DNA of 64,000 nt from CBDFKS01 sp965248905. Its GTDB lineage: Bacteria > Chloroflexota > Dehalococcoidia > Lucifugimonadales > JAGWBF01. Positions 45,932 to 54,808 of this stretch are shown one piece after another. Below the pieces are notes generated by a model, which saw nothing but the letters and a program-made list of their open reading frames with translations, was not told where the DNA came from and searched no databases. The stretch lies in contig CBDFKS010000007.1 of the NCBI GenBank assembly GCA_965248905.1, positions 1,612,001 through 1,676,000 on the forward strand. Direction: 5' to 3'. The position numbers and the translations under genes were made by a program. Position 1 is the first letter of the stretch. The number at the start of each line of letters is the position of its first letter.

Positions 45932-46501
45932 ATGCACATCAACACATCTCGGCTTGTCCTCCGCGAGTTCGTTCCTGAGGATTGGCGGGATGTGCTGACC
46001 TATCAGTCCGATCCACGCTATCTCCGCTTGTACCCATGGTCAAGTCGCAACGAAACCGAAGTGCGCGAATTCGTCCAAATGTTTCTGGATCAGCAAAAGG
46101 ATCAGCCTCGCCGCAAATTCCAGCTAGCAATCACCCTACAAGGCAATGGCCAACTCATTGGCAACTGTGGAATTCGGCGCAAACCGGAGAATGACTGGGA
46201 AGCGGACATAGGTTATGAGCTGGCTCCGGAACACTGGGGCCACGGCTATGCCACAGAGGCCGCTAGAGCGATGGTGGATTTCGGCTTCCTAGAACTGGAG
46301 CTACACCGCATATCTTCCTGGTGCATTGCCGAGAATGTGGCCTCGGCTAAGGTCTTGGAGAAAGTGGGTCTGCGACTGGAAGGCCGGCTGCGAGAAAACG
46401 AGTACTTCAAGGGACGATGGTGGGACACGCTGCTCTACGGACTGCTGAAGAATGAGTGGGAGTGGGAAGCATCGCACCGGAATGCGAAAGTAGCCCGCTG
46501 A
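45932..46501 (+). CDS. GNAT family N-acetyltransferase (RimJ/RimL-like)
   Basis: The 189-residue acetyl-CoA-dependent acetyltransferase begins TSRLVLREF, has the IGNCGIRR strand and the acetyl-CoA loop equivalent in LAPEHWGHGYATEAARAM, and ends with ENVASAKVLEKVGLRLEGRLRE, all RimJ/RimL-type. The target may be a ribosomal protein N-terminus or an antibiotic or small amine. It follows the MOSC gene by 54 nt in the same direction. Confidence 0.88.
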   Translation: MHINTSRLVLREFVPEDWRDVLTYQSDPRYLRLYPWSSRNETEVREFVQMFLDQQKDQPRRKFQLAITLQGNGQLIGNCGIRRKPENDWEADIGYELAPEHWGHGYATEAARAMVDFGFLELELHRISSWCIAENVASAKVLEKVGLRLEGRLRENEYFKGRWWDTLLYGLLKNEWEWEASHRNAKVAR

Positions 46502-46799
46502 GCCTGGGACTGGCGACAAGATGATCTACCCGATTCTACGGCCCAAGCGGAATCGGATCGACATAGATCAAACATTTGAAAGTTTGGAATGCGGAGTGAC
46601 TGGCTGTCCGTTGAAAGAGTGCTGACCGTAGGTTAACCCGCATCCGGATGTGCCGCTGATAGGGTTATAAATGTAATAAAGTGGCTCGGCAATTTGGTGT
46701 CCATATGCTGAGGGGCTGCGGGCATAAAGTGAATGGGAATGCAGCGGATTGGCGGATGGAAGCAATGACGTCGTAGGACGGTGACCACAGATAAGACAA

Positions 46800-47574
46800 T
46801 TATGATGCATCCCGCTTCTCCCTTTCCATCACTCTATTTCTGATACTTTGGAGAAAACCATCGGCCCCGCTGAGCGCGTTGCCAAGGTGCCTCATATCTT
46901 CTCGCTCCAACTCGAAATTCCACTCCTCTTCCTTTTTATTATACAACAAATCGTGCGACTTAACTGCCCATACATGCTGGAGTTCGCTTCGGCCCTGCAC
47001 TTCACACAGGACTAGCTGCCTGCTATCCCATATATCGACCGGTGTAGGTACATTGACGTAGAAGTGGTACGACCTGTACCCAGCTTCGTCCCCATCATCC
47101 AACCAGTTCTTGTCAGCTAGTCGAGGATCCGCACCGAAATCCGTTGCGTACCCTCTACTGTTCAACGCTGGTCTAATAATATCATTAATCGCTTTCTCTA
47201 CTTCATCGAGATATGGGCAGCAGAATCTCACTCCCGCTAAATCCTTTATGCTATCGTACATATCACGCAACGTATCTTGCGTTACTCCGCGCTGGTTCCC
47301 CTCTTTGACAGCAGTCCTCCATAACTTTCTGAAAAAGCTGCGAGCTTTCTCTACTTCATCGAGTCTTGACCCGAAATTCAATGGTCGAGAACAACACACG
47401 CCCATGATGCTCGTTGTGTTCCTGGTTCGAATCGACGAGGTCCCTATAAAGGCACTGAGTAGCGTGGTCGGCGAGAACAGCATCCTTTTCGTGCCGCTCT
47501 TTCAAGGCGCGAACCCAAGGGTGCTTTTCGAACTTGGACAATGAACTCAGATCGATAGCTTTTGGCCGCGTCAT
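46800..47574 (-). pseudogene. RelA/SpoT-domain nucleotidyltransferase gene broken by a 19-nt templated insertion
   Basis: Two frames together encode one RelA/SpoT-like (pppGpp synthetase-type) protein. The first frame runs from ATG 47574 to ..IEFRVKTR and then hits TGA. The second carries RSFFRKLWR, IKDLAGVRFCCPY, YRSYHFYV and the catalytic EVQ..ELQHVWAVKSHDLLY. The 20-mer at 47344-47363 is identical to 47191-47210 in the same gene. Removing 19 nt of the first copy restores FRVKT-RSFFRKLWR in one frame, as expected for the family. Rather than a start further down, this is a broken gene of about 250 codons, unless the assembly is wrong. A translation restart in the second frame cannot be excluded but would lack the N-terminus. 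Confidence 0.82.
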
Positions 47575-47629
47575 TCAGGTTTACCCTCAATACACCGAAT
47601 GGTTGAACTCCTTTAAATCCGAACCTGTT

Positions 47630-48817
47630 TCAGTCCTTCACGGGGAACCAGTCCTGTTTCCAGGGCCACTCGCCGTCGGCGTCCTCAAAGGCCGGCAGTC
47701 CACTGTTTACGCGGTCTTTGTAAGGGCTGGTAACGGGCTCGTTGTACGGGTATATGCCCCCTTCGTAGGCCTCAGGTCCCGTCTTGAAGTGCTTTGCCTG
47801 CTCCATGGTCTCGATGAACGGAGCGTTGATGTCGTAGAACTTGTCAGGCGTCTTGGGTCGTGGTCCTGCTTTTGAGACGTGGCCAAGTAGTGTCCGACCC
47901 AGTATCTCCTCACACATCCACACGCAGTCGATGAGCTTGTCGATGTCCACACCCGTCTCGATTCCCATATCCTCCATCATATGGAGCAGGTCTTCGGTGG
48001 GAGACTGACCGGTGGCCCGTCCGTTGCCGCAGTAGGGGCAGCCTCCGATGCCGCCAATACTCCCATCTACATCCAGGGTGTCTCCCGGCTCCAAGACACG
48101 CAGGGCGGCGTAGGCTGACGGTATGGCCATGTTGCGAGCGTTGTGCAGATGGAGTCTGAAGTGCTTAACCTCAGGCCACCTCTCCTTGACCCGGGACACG
48201 CTGTCCTCTACCTTGTCAGGCCTGCACCAGCTCATGGGGTCGCCCATGCTGACACTGGTGACCTTGATGCCGGCCTCATCCCAAAGCTGATGCTGCTTTT
48301 CCAGCATGGTCATCAGGGTGTCCACCGCGAAGTCGCCAACGAAGTTGGAGCCCCAGCTTGCGTTGGTGCCAATGCCCCCCTCTTTGACGTTGCGCTCCTG
48401 AGCTTGAGCCACAATCTGGGGCCAGCGCTCCATCTCCTGCATCTGAGAGCGGTTGGTGTTTCGGCGCACAAATGAGTCGCACATGTGGCAGGACAGTCTG
48501 GGCCATTTGTCCTGCTCTATGGTGAGGGGCGGAGAGTACTGCTTGGCCCTCTCTACGCCTCGCTGGTTCAATGCCAGGGCCGTATAGGTCACCCCAGGCT
48601 TGGGAGTGAACCTGGTGACTATCTCGTCGATGCGGGCCATCTGGGGCGTCCACTTGGGGCTCACGAAAGAGCCGACCACTATTTGCTTGAGACCCGTTTC
48701 CGAGAGGGCGTCCAGCAATCTAACCTTATCGTCGACCGAGATATTGGCATCCTCGATCTGCATGCCTTCACGCATGCCTTCCTCTTTGAAATTCACTTTG
48801 GGCCATTTGTACGCCAT
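47630..48817 (-). CDS. HMG-CoA lyase-like DRE-TIM metallolyase
   Basis: The 395-residue protein has the TIM-barrel lyase/synthase pattern: KEEGMREGMQIED at the start (in place of the common RDGLQ), a metal pair in FRLHLHNARNMA, and the late loop GGCPYCGNGRATGQSPTEDLLHM, which corresponds to the GGCP..G.A.GN..TED region of HMG-CoA lyase. It probably makes or breaks a C-C bond next to a CoA thioester or 2-oxo acid. ATG 48817 follows GGGGGA and is chosen over the in-frame 48856. Acyl-CoA dehydrogenase lies upstream in the same direction, so a joint catabolic role is plausible. Confidence 0.83.
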   Translation of the reverse strand: MAYKWPKVNFKEEGMREGMQIEDANISVDDKVRLLDALSETGLKQIVVGSFVSPKWTPQMARIDEIVTRFTPKPGVTYTALALNQRGVERAKQYSPPLTIEQDKWPRLSCHMCDSFVRRNTNRSQMQEMERWPQIVAQAQERNVKEGGIGTNASWGSNFVGDFAVDTLMTMLEKQHQLWDEAGIKVTSVSMGDPMSWCRPDKVEDSVSRVKERWPEVKHFRLHLHNARNMAIPSAYAALRVLEPGDTLDVDGSIGGIGGCPYCGNGRATGQSPTEDLLHMMEDMGIETGVDIDKLIDCVWMCEEILGRTLLGHVSKAGPRPKTPDKFYDINAPFIETMEQAKHFKTGPEAYEGGIYPYNEPVTSPYKDRVNSGLPAFEDADGEWPWKQDWFPVKD

Positions 48818-48927
48818 CAGTTCCCCCTTTAAAGTGTCTGTAGTAGGACGAAGCATGCCTCGCCCGTACGGTTAGTCTGAAGGGATTGTAGAATCCAAAG
48901 ATTTTACTGTCAAGGAGCTATTCGCCC

Positions 48928-48963
48928 AACCCTCACCCTCAGTCCCTCTCCACGTGGGAGAGC
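48928..48963. repeat. Fragment of the CCCTCACCC/CTCTCC-type intergenic palindrome
   Basis: CCCTCACCCTCAGTCC followed by CTCTCC-ACGTG-GGAGAG resembles the left half of the unit at 62898-62956, but the closing GGGGTGAGGG arm is missing. It lies between two minus-strand genes. Confidence 0.4.
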
Positions 48964-48995
48964 GTTGCACATATAAGGCTAGGGGTGCAGCCAGC

Positions 48996-50225
48996 TCATG
49001 CCTCCCAGGACACGCGGCCGTTGAGAAGGGCCCGGGCCATGATGAACTTGTGGATCTCTGAGGTGCCGCCGCCGATGCGAGCGTGGCGCAGCATGTGGTA
49101 CCAGTGGGGTATGGGCATGTCCAGGGTCTCGCCCAAGCCACCATATATCTGCATTATCTTATCTATGCTTCTCCAGCCCCACTCGCCGGCACAGTACTTG
49201 ATCATGGACGCCTCCACTCTTACGTCCTCGCCCTGGTCGGCGCGCCAGGCAGTCTGATATGTCATAGCTCGTAGGGTCATAATATCCGTGTAAACATCGG
49301 TGAGCATCCACTGGATGGCTTGCCTGTCGGCTATGGGCCTGCCGTAGGTCACCCGCTGCTTGGCCCAATCGATGGCCATACCCAGCGCACGGCTCAGGAT
49401 GCCCAGTGCCATGGTGCCTCTGAGCAGCCGGTCATGGTGCACCAGCCACTTCTGGCCCAAGGAGAACCCCCCTCCCACTTCGCCAAGCACCTGAGTCTGC
49501 GGAATGCGGACGTCGTCCAGATGTACGAAATACTGCTGCGCTTTCGTAGGCACGATCCACACCCGAATAGGCTCGAAGCTCATGCCACGGGTGGGGTTAT
49601 CCACGATGAACATGGTGATGCCGCCACGCTGCCGCTTTTCCTGGTCAGTCACCGCCTGGACCAGAATGTAGTCAGCGCTGGCAGCGCCCGAGATGAACAT
49701 CTTGGTGCCGTTGAGAATCCAGTCATCGCCGTCCTTGACCGCCCTGGTCTGCATCATGCCACCGGGGTCCGAGCCGGCCTCGGGCTCGGTCTGGCCGAAG
49801 GCGTATATCTTGTCTCCGCGGATAGAGGGATAGAGGTATCTCTCCTCCTGCTCTTTCGTGCAGGAACCGAACAGCATCATGGGCACGGGAGAAACGGGAA
49901 ACTGGACGATACTCTTGTGGGCCTCCTCATCTACTACTCCATGGCCCAGGGCACCCAGTCCGCCACCGTCGTACTCCGCGGGGAGGTGGGCGGTAAAAAT
50001 CCCCGTCTCTTTGGACAGGCCTGTCAGCCGGTCCCAGTCCTCCTTGGGAAGGGTGCCTACCACGCCCATCACCGCCTCTGCGATGCCCCGTGGGCCTGCG
50101 TCCTCCACACCCTCCATTGGTGGGTGAGCCAGATACGTGGGCTCCAGCGGTATGCACTCGTCTTGGATAATCTGGCGCATTGTGCGCTTCAGAGCATCAA
50201 GCTCCGGGGAAAGTCTGAAGTCCAT
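48996..50225 (-). CDS. Acyl-CoA dehydrogenase
   Basis: The 409-residue FAD enzyme introduces a C2-C3 double bond in an acyl-CoA. Standard blocks are present: helical N-terminal domain, the flavin-binding FGQTEPEAGSDPGGMMQTRA with DWILNGTKMFISGA, and the C-terminal IMQIYGGLGETLDMP followed by RHARIGGGTSEIHKFIMARALL in part. A Glu at the catalytic position of either subgroup cannot be fixed by eye. The length is normal. It is upstream of the HMG-CoA-lyase-like gene (178 nt). Confidence 0.9.
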   Translation of the reverse strand: MDFRLSPELDALKRTMRQIIQDECIPLEPTYLAHPPMEGVEDAGPRGIAEAVMGVVGTLPKEDWDRLTGLSKETGIFTAHLPAEYDGGGLGALGHGVVDEEAHKSIVQFPVSPVPMMLFGSCTKEQEERYLYPSIRGDKIYAFGQTEPEAGSDPGGMMQTRAVKDGDDWILNGTKMFISGAASADYILVQAVTDQEKRQRGGITMFIVDNPTRGMSFEPIRVWIVPTKAQQYFVHLDDVRIPQTQVLGEVGGGFSLGQKWLVHHDRLLRGTMALGILSRALGMAIDWAKQRVTYGRPIADRQAIQWMLTDVYTDIMTLRAMTYQTAWRADQGEDVRVEASMIKYCAGEWGWRSIDKIMQIYGGLGETLDMPIPHWYHMLRHARIGGGTSEIHKFIMARALLNGRVSWEA

Positions 50226-50282
50226 GAAGAAACTACCTTTCTAGCATAGTACTATGTACGTTTAGGTAGGGTTCTCTATGCC

Positions 50283-50352
50283 CGTCATTCTGAGACGAAG
50301 CCGAAGAATCTCTGTCATGTAAGAGAGACCTTTCGCTACGCTCAAGGTGACA
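50283..50352. repeat. Imperfect palindromic intergenic repeat
   Basis: CGTCATTCTGAG..GAAGAATCTCT is mirrored by AGAGAGACC..CTCAAGGTGACA around GTCATGTA. This type of unit is scattered between genes in many bacteria; here it lies in the 158-nt gap between two minus-strand genes. Confidence 0.55.
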
Positions 50353-50383
50353 AAGATGAGAAGGCCCTAATGATTAGGCACGA

Positions 50384-51781
50384 TCAAACCGTCGGCTTGA
50401 TATTCTGGTTGAGGCGGAACAGATTTGTGGGGTCGTACTTGTTCTTCACAGCAACCAGAGTCTGGTAAGCCGAAGCGTTGTAGGCGGCCTTGACCCGGTC
50501 CTCCCCCTCGTCCTCTAGGCTGTTGACGTAGACACCGCCGGAGGCGAACGGGCGCATCGCATCCCCGAATGCCCTAGTCCAACCGACGTTTTTATCGTCG
50601 TCCGCAGGGTCGGTCCAGATAGATATGGCCTCAAAATCATATGTCACGTCTCGGTGAACAAAGGCGGTTGCCTCCTTTGAAATTCGGTTCGCGACACCAC
50701 CCATCTGGAAGGTTAGCACCACGGTGTGGGGAGAGGGAACTTTTGCGAAGTGGCTTACCATGGTATCTATAGCATCGTCGCTAAGGGTAGTCATGAAGTC
50801 CGACCTGAGATAGTAGCGATTCCCGGGAAGCGCTGCCTCATCCAGCAAGGTCTGCATCCTGCCATAGGGTATTGGGCTAATCATGTCCTGAATCGGGGAG
50901 CCGAACTCTCGCAGAGGCCGGAGCACCTTCTCTCCCTCGTCGATTGGTCCCGAATAGCAAGCTAAGATCGCGCTGGCGGGATGTCCCTCTGGAGAGGTCA
51001 CCATACCAAATCCCAAAGTGAGCTCATCGGGCCCGGTGGCCGAGAACTCGGTAAAGAATCGGATAACTTCCTTCGCTTTATCGAAGGGGTAAATGATCAT
51101 GCCCCCAAGAACTTGTTCCAGAGGATAAAGCTGATATTCGAAGGACGTGACAACGCCGAAATTGCCACCGCCGCCCCGTAGACCCCAGAACAGGTCCGCG
51201 TTCTCGATTCCGCTGGCGACCAAGAACCGGCCGTCTGCTGTGACCACGTCCGCCGACAGCAGGTTATCGCAAGTCATACCGCGGCTCCTCATTAGCCAGC
51301 CAAAACCTCCGCCCAAGGTGAGGCCCGCAATGCCCGTGTCGGAGACGGTGCCGCCGGTGGTGGCCAGGCCGAAGCCTTGAGTTTCACTGTCCAAATCAAT
51401 CCATTTGGCCCCGGCCTCAGCCCGGGCCGTACGCTTAACTGGGTCAACGCGCACGCTCTTCATCGCCGAGAGGTCGATTACGATACCCCCGTCGCACACA
51501 GACTTGCCTGGGAAGCTGTGACCTCCGCCCCGAACCGCAACCAGCAGGTCGTTGCTTCGAGCGAAGTTGACCGACTTAATAACGTCTGAGGCTCCAGCGC
51601 ATCGAGCGATGAGAGCAGGCCTCTTGTCAATCATGCCGTTAAAGAGCTTGCGGGCCTCATCATAATCATCGTCACCGGGTCGAAGCACGGGACCGCGCAG
51701 ACTCCCAATGAAGCTCTCCACGTCCGCTTCCTTTAGTGTGGAGTCAGCTCCGTTGATTGTAATCACAGGTAGGTCCACCAT
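50384..51781 (-). CDS. FAD-binding oxidoreductase, berberine-bridge-enzyme-like
   Basis: The 465-residue flavoprotein has the PCMH-type FAD domain (VAVRGGGHSFPGKSVCDGGIVIDL, GTVSDTGIAGLTLGGGFGWLMR) and a C-terminal BBE motif near the end (YNASAYQTLVAVKNKYDPTNLF, shown in part: KNKYDPTNLFRLNQNI). The His in GGGHS and the Cys in GMTCDNL match residues used for double covalent FAD attachment in this family. Members oxidise sugars, alkaloids or other alcohols. No signal peptide is seen. GGAGGAA precedes the ATG. Confidence 0.9.
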   Translation of the reverse strand: MVDLPVITINGADSTLKEADVESFIGSLRGPVLRPGDDDYDEARKLFNGMIDKRPALIARCAGASDVIKSVNFARSNDLLVAVRGGGHSFPGKSVCDGGIVIDLSAMKSVRVDPVKRTARAEAGAKWIDLDSETQGFGLATTGGTVSDTGIAGLTLGGGFGWLMRSRGMTCDNLLSADVVTADGRFLVASGIENADLFWGLRGGGGNFGVVTSFEYQLYPLEQVLGGMIIYPFDKAKEVIRFFTEFSATGPDELTLGFGMVTSPEGHPASAILACYSGPIDEGEKVLRPLREFGSPIQDMISPIPYGRMQTLLDEAALPGNRYYLRSDFMTTLSDDAIDTMVSHFAKVPSPHTVVLTFQMGGVANRISKEATAFVHRDVTYDFEAISIWTDPADDDKNVGWTRAFGDAMRPFASGGVYVNSLEDEGEDRVKAAYNASAYQTLVAVKNKYDPTNLFRLNQNIKPTV

Positions 51782-51813
51782 GGCATTCCTCCCAACTCCA
51801 GAATATCTTCGAT

Positions 51814-51843
51814 ATTATATACTGCTGTATCAGATATGGCCAA
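51814..51843 (-). promoter_or_regulatory. Promoter of the FAD oxidoreductase gene
   Basis: On the minus strand: TTGGCC, an 18-nt spacer and a perfect TATAAT. AATATC-TTC-GATATT overlaps the -10 and start region (51803-51817), a possible operator. Confidence 0.55.
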
Positions 51844-51967
51844 ATTCCATTCTCACGTCGTACATCATTCGTTTCCGGTGGCTTTCCGAGTCTCTACGTT
51901 CACAGCCCGCTGTTCGTGATACAATGAGAAACACCCCACGATTCGAGCACTCTGGAGCGCCACGTCA

Positions 51968-53338
51968 ATGGAGCTACGAAACCTGCCCAGTGTTGAAAGC
52001 GTGCTGTCCAGCAGACGCATCAGAACCTTCACAGAGGAGTATCAACGAGGCTGGGTTGCGAGCTTGGTTAGGCAGCAGATTGAGGAAGCTCGCGATGAAA
52101 TCCGAATGGGAAGCAAGGCGCCGTCCCAGGAACAGATCGCCGATTCGGTAGCTAATCGTATCCAACATCTGTCCAGGATGTATCCCAGACCGGTAATAAA
52201 TGCCACCGGCGTCATTATTCACACCAATCTTGGCCGCGCCCCCCTAAGCCTGGACGCTATGGAGGCCACGCTTCAAGCTGCCGAGGGCTACAGCAACCTC
52301 GAGCTGGACCTGCTGGAGGGAAAGCGAGGTTCTCGCCAGTCTCATATTGAGCCGCTCATTTCCCAACTTACGGGAGCCGAAGCCGCCATAGTGGTCAACA
52401 ACAACGCATCCGCGGTGTTGCTGGGCCTCTCGGCGCTGGCCCGAGGAAAAGAGGTGATCGTCTCCAGGGGCGAAGAGGTGGAGATAGGTGGGGGGTTTCG
52501 AATCCCAGAGGTGCTGCTCCAGAGCGGGGCTACCCTAGTAGAGGTAGGCACCACCAATCGCACTTATTCCTCAGACTATGAAGCGGCAATTACCGACAAC
52601 ACCGCAGCCCTGCTCAAAGTCCACGCCAGCAACTTTCGCGTAGCCGGCTTTACTCACTCCGCGGAAGACAGAGAGCTGGTGGAGATAGGTGCACGCTATG
52701 GAATTCCAGTGCTGAACGACCTGGGAAGCGGTTGCCTCTTAGACACCCAAGAGTACGGGTTGGCCCATGAACCAATGCCTCAGGAGAGTATAGCCTCTGG
52801 GGTCGGCCTGGTGTTTTTCTCGGGAGACAAGCTGCTGGGCGGGCCACAGGCGGGCATAATAGCCGGTAAACGAGAGCTGGTTAGCAGACTGGAGAGACAT
52901 CCACTGGCCAGGGCGGTCCGGATTGATAAGCTGAACTTAGCGGCCCTGACCGCAACCCTCCTACACTACATAAAGGGTGAAGCCGAGTCCAAGATACCCG
53001 TGTGGCGTATGATAAATACTTCACCCGGAGAGCTGGAGAATCGTGCCTACCACTGGCAAACCGCCCTCACAAACAGGGCCCTAGTGACGAGGGGCCTCTC
53101 GACTATCGGCGGAGGTAGCCTGCCGGGTCAAACCTTGGATACCTGGCTGCTGGGCCTGGAGGGTAGCGTCCTTCCGGGCGGCGCTGAAGGGGTAGTGCAG
53201 CGATTGAGAGAAAGCACTACACCGGTAGTGGCGCGCATCGGTGAGGACAGAGTGCTGTTAGACCCGCGAACAGTGTTCATGGAGGAAGAAGAGAGCCTTC
53301 TTCGTGCCGTAAGAGAAGCCTGGGGTCCTTCATCCTAG
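51968..53338 (+). CDS. selA: L-seryl-tRNA(Sec) selenium transferase
   Basis: SelA converts seryl-tRNA(Sec) to selenocysteinyl-tRNA using selenophosphate and PLP; it works as a decamer. The 456-residue protein has the true SelA N-terminal LRNLPSVESVL module and tRNA-binding helices, INATGVIIHTNLGRAPLS, and the PLP lysine in SGDKLLGGPQAG (K288). This separates it from shorter SelA-like PLP enzymes. selB, selD and tRNA(Sec) are not in the window. The gene implies that the genome encodes selenoproteins, though none with an in-frame TGA is evident here. Confidence 0.93.
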   Translation: MELRNLPSVESVLSSRRIRTFTEEYQRGWVASLVRQQIEEARDEIRMGSKAPSQEQIADSVANRIQHLSRMYPRPVINATGVIIHTNLGRAPLSLDAMEATLQAAEGYSNLELDLLEGKRGSRQSHIEPLISQLTGAEAAIVVNNNASAVLLGLSALARGKEVIVSRGEEVEIGGGFRIPEVLLQSGATLVEVGTTNRTYSSDYEAAITDNTAALLKVHASNFRVAGFTHSAEDRELVEIGARYGIPVLNDLGSGCLLDTQEYGLAHEPMPQESIASGVGLVFFSGDKLLGGPQAGIIAGKRELVSRLERHPLARAVRIDKLNLAALTATLLHYIKGEAESKIPVWRMINTSPGELENRAYHWQTALTNRALVTRGLSTIGGGSLPGQTLDTWLLGLEGSVLPGGAEGVVQRLRESTTPVVARIGEDRVLLDPRTVFMEEEESLLRAVREAWGPSS

Positions 53339-53420
53339 AAATAAGCACGCGTTTGGGAAACCCTTCGACTATGTCCTTTGGCCTGGGACATCTTCACTAA
53401 ATAGCTTGAGGTACAGTACT

Positions 53421-54146
53421 GTGGTCAACTTTGTCCTGGTTCACGGAGCCTGGTTGGGTGCCTGGTCTTGGGAGACAGTGATAGGACACCTAGAGAAAGC
53501 CAGGGATAGTTATGATGTGGGCGAGATACTGGCCCCGGAACTTCCAGGACACGGCCAGCGTTTCGCGTCCGAGATCCGCCGCATTACCATGGACCAGTAT
53601 ATCCACGCGGTCACGACCCTAGTACAGGTGGAGCGCCTAGAGAATGTAGTTCTTGTGGGACACGGGTTTGCCGGTACTTTTCTGCCTCAGGTAGCCTTGC
53701 AGCTTGGCGACATAGTCCAACGTGTGGTGTTCATAGGTGGAGAGCTGCCACCGGAAGGCAAATCGGCCTATGACAGGCTTTCAAAATGGGACAAGGGGAT
53801 GTTAAGAGCGTTTAAGGCCGGCGAGAAGGGGTTCAGGTTCCCTGACTTTATCTTCAGCAGGATCATGTGCAACGGATTGGACAAAGAAACAACTCAAAGT
53901 ACCTTATCGAGGTTAGTCCCTGATCCGTTCCTGCCCTGGCAAACTCCCGTATCTCGCCAGGGGTTCGACGGTAGATTTCCCACAACATACGTGGTGCTCA
54001 AGAAAGATAAGTCGATAAGAGCCAGGTTGCAACGTCGGTACGCCCAGACCCTGAACTCACCTCAACTCGAGGAGTTGGATGCGGGCCACGGAGCACTTCT
54101 GAGTCATCCAGGAGACGTAGCGGGCACCTTGCTCAAGCACCTATAG
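53421..54146 (+). CDS. Alpha/beta hydrolase
   Basis: The 241-residue hydrolase has the oxyanion segment FVLVHGAWLGAWSW at the start. The nucleophile elbow, normally G-x-S-x-G, reads VGHGFAG, so the usual Ser is Gly (G-H-G-F-A-G). The late His lies in DAGHGALLSHP. This matches the salicylate-esterase/EstC-like layout but with a substituted nucleophile, so catalysis is uncertain. GTG 53421 follows GAGG and starts at the conserved strand; an upstream TTG at 53406 is less likely. Confidence 0.8.
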   Translation: MVNFVLVHGAWLGAWSWETVIGHLEKARDSYDVGEILAPELPGHGQRFASEIRRITMDQYIHAVTTLVQVERLENVVLVGHGFAGTFLPQVALQLGDIVQRVVFIGGELPPEGKSAYDRLSKWDKGMLRAFKAGEKGFRFPDFIFSRIMCNGLDKETTQSTLSRLVPDPFLPWQTPVSRQGFDGRFPTTYVVLKKDKSIRARLQRRYAQTLNSPQLEELDAGHGALLSHPGDVAGTLLKHL

Positions 54147-54279
54147 TATTCATTATGAGTCCTGAGCCTTTTGGCATTACCTATATACCGCGGCGCTATT
54201 CCAACTCCTCCCCTGTGTACCAGTGATATCGCTATCGTCTCCAATTCGGCAGAAAAGGATGCGGTAAGGCGCATCCGCT

Positions 54280-54774
54280 TTATGACGGCAAGGAGTGCTC
54301 TTTCCTGCTACGAGAGTATTGAGTGCGTCTCGAAATAGAACAACTGCGGCTGCAGGTTGACGATCTGGAATATCTATCGAAGGGGACTGGGGAGTTGCAG
54401 ACCACACATTTGGGCGGCTCTATGTTCGACAGGCTTTTCACATCCCAGTACAGACGCCCTCTTTTGGTGGCTATTGGAGCTACACCGAACTTGGCCATAA
54501 GTCTTTGAAAGGAGCCTGGCCGCATTTCCGCAGACATGCCAAGAAACATTAAGGCGCGTCGGGTAACTACCTGCTTTGGAGTCCCGGGGCCAAGACCCTT
54601 GGAGCTGGCCCCTGCTAAGATTTGGCGAATCCTCTCCTTCGTTACTCCGGCCCATTCGGCTATTTCCCAAAGAAGCATACCCTCATCTCTGAGGGCCACA
54701 ATCTCAGCCGTGCGCTCGTTCAGCATTGATCCAGCTTTCGGCCCGGGCGATTCATCTCGCTCGCGGGTATCCAC
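54280..54774 (-). CDS. Small helix-turn-helix protein with C-terminal zinc-ribbon-like motif
   Basis: The 164-residue protein starts with a sigma-70-region-4-like helix-turn-helix (TAEIVALRDEGMLLWEIAEW then AGVTKERIRQIL, about residues 20-54). Its C-terminal part has CVVC...TCSRSC, spaced as a four-cysteine zinc site (about 137-160), and the tail is very rich in Ser and Arg. It is likely a DNA- or RNA-binding regulator; no target is evident. The GTG start follows GGGGGTG. It lies downstream of the cytidylate-kinase-like gene in the same direction. Confidence 0.65.
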   Translation of the reverse strand: MDTRERDESPGPKAGSMLNERTAEIVALRDEGMLLWEIAEWAGVTKERIRQILAGASSKGLGPGTPKQVVTRRALMFLGMSAEMRPGSFQRLMAKFGVAPIATKRGRLYWDVKSLSNIEPPKCVVCNSPVPFDRYSRSSTCSRSCSISRRTQYSRSRKEHSLPS

Positions 54775-54808
54775 GTCTCAACACCCCCACGTGAGGACGT
54801 AACTACCT

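Noticed and set aside
46502..46799. Gap of almost 300 bases with a short minus-strand ORF (46568-46810)
   Set aside because: The ORF has no family resemblance, no ribosome-binding site and overlaps the 3' end of the RelA/SpoT gene. I see no other structure in the gap.
47415..47440. GGTTCGAATCGAC, resembling a tRNA T-loop
   Set aside because: No acceptor stem, anticodon arm or D-arm can be folded around it; it lies within the RelA/SpoT coding sequence.
51782..54280. tRNA(Sec) or SECIS element near selA
   Set aside because: I looked through the flanking non-coding bases and found no long-variable-arm tRNA fold and no in-frame TGA extension of a neighbouring gene.
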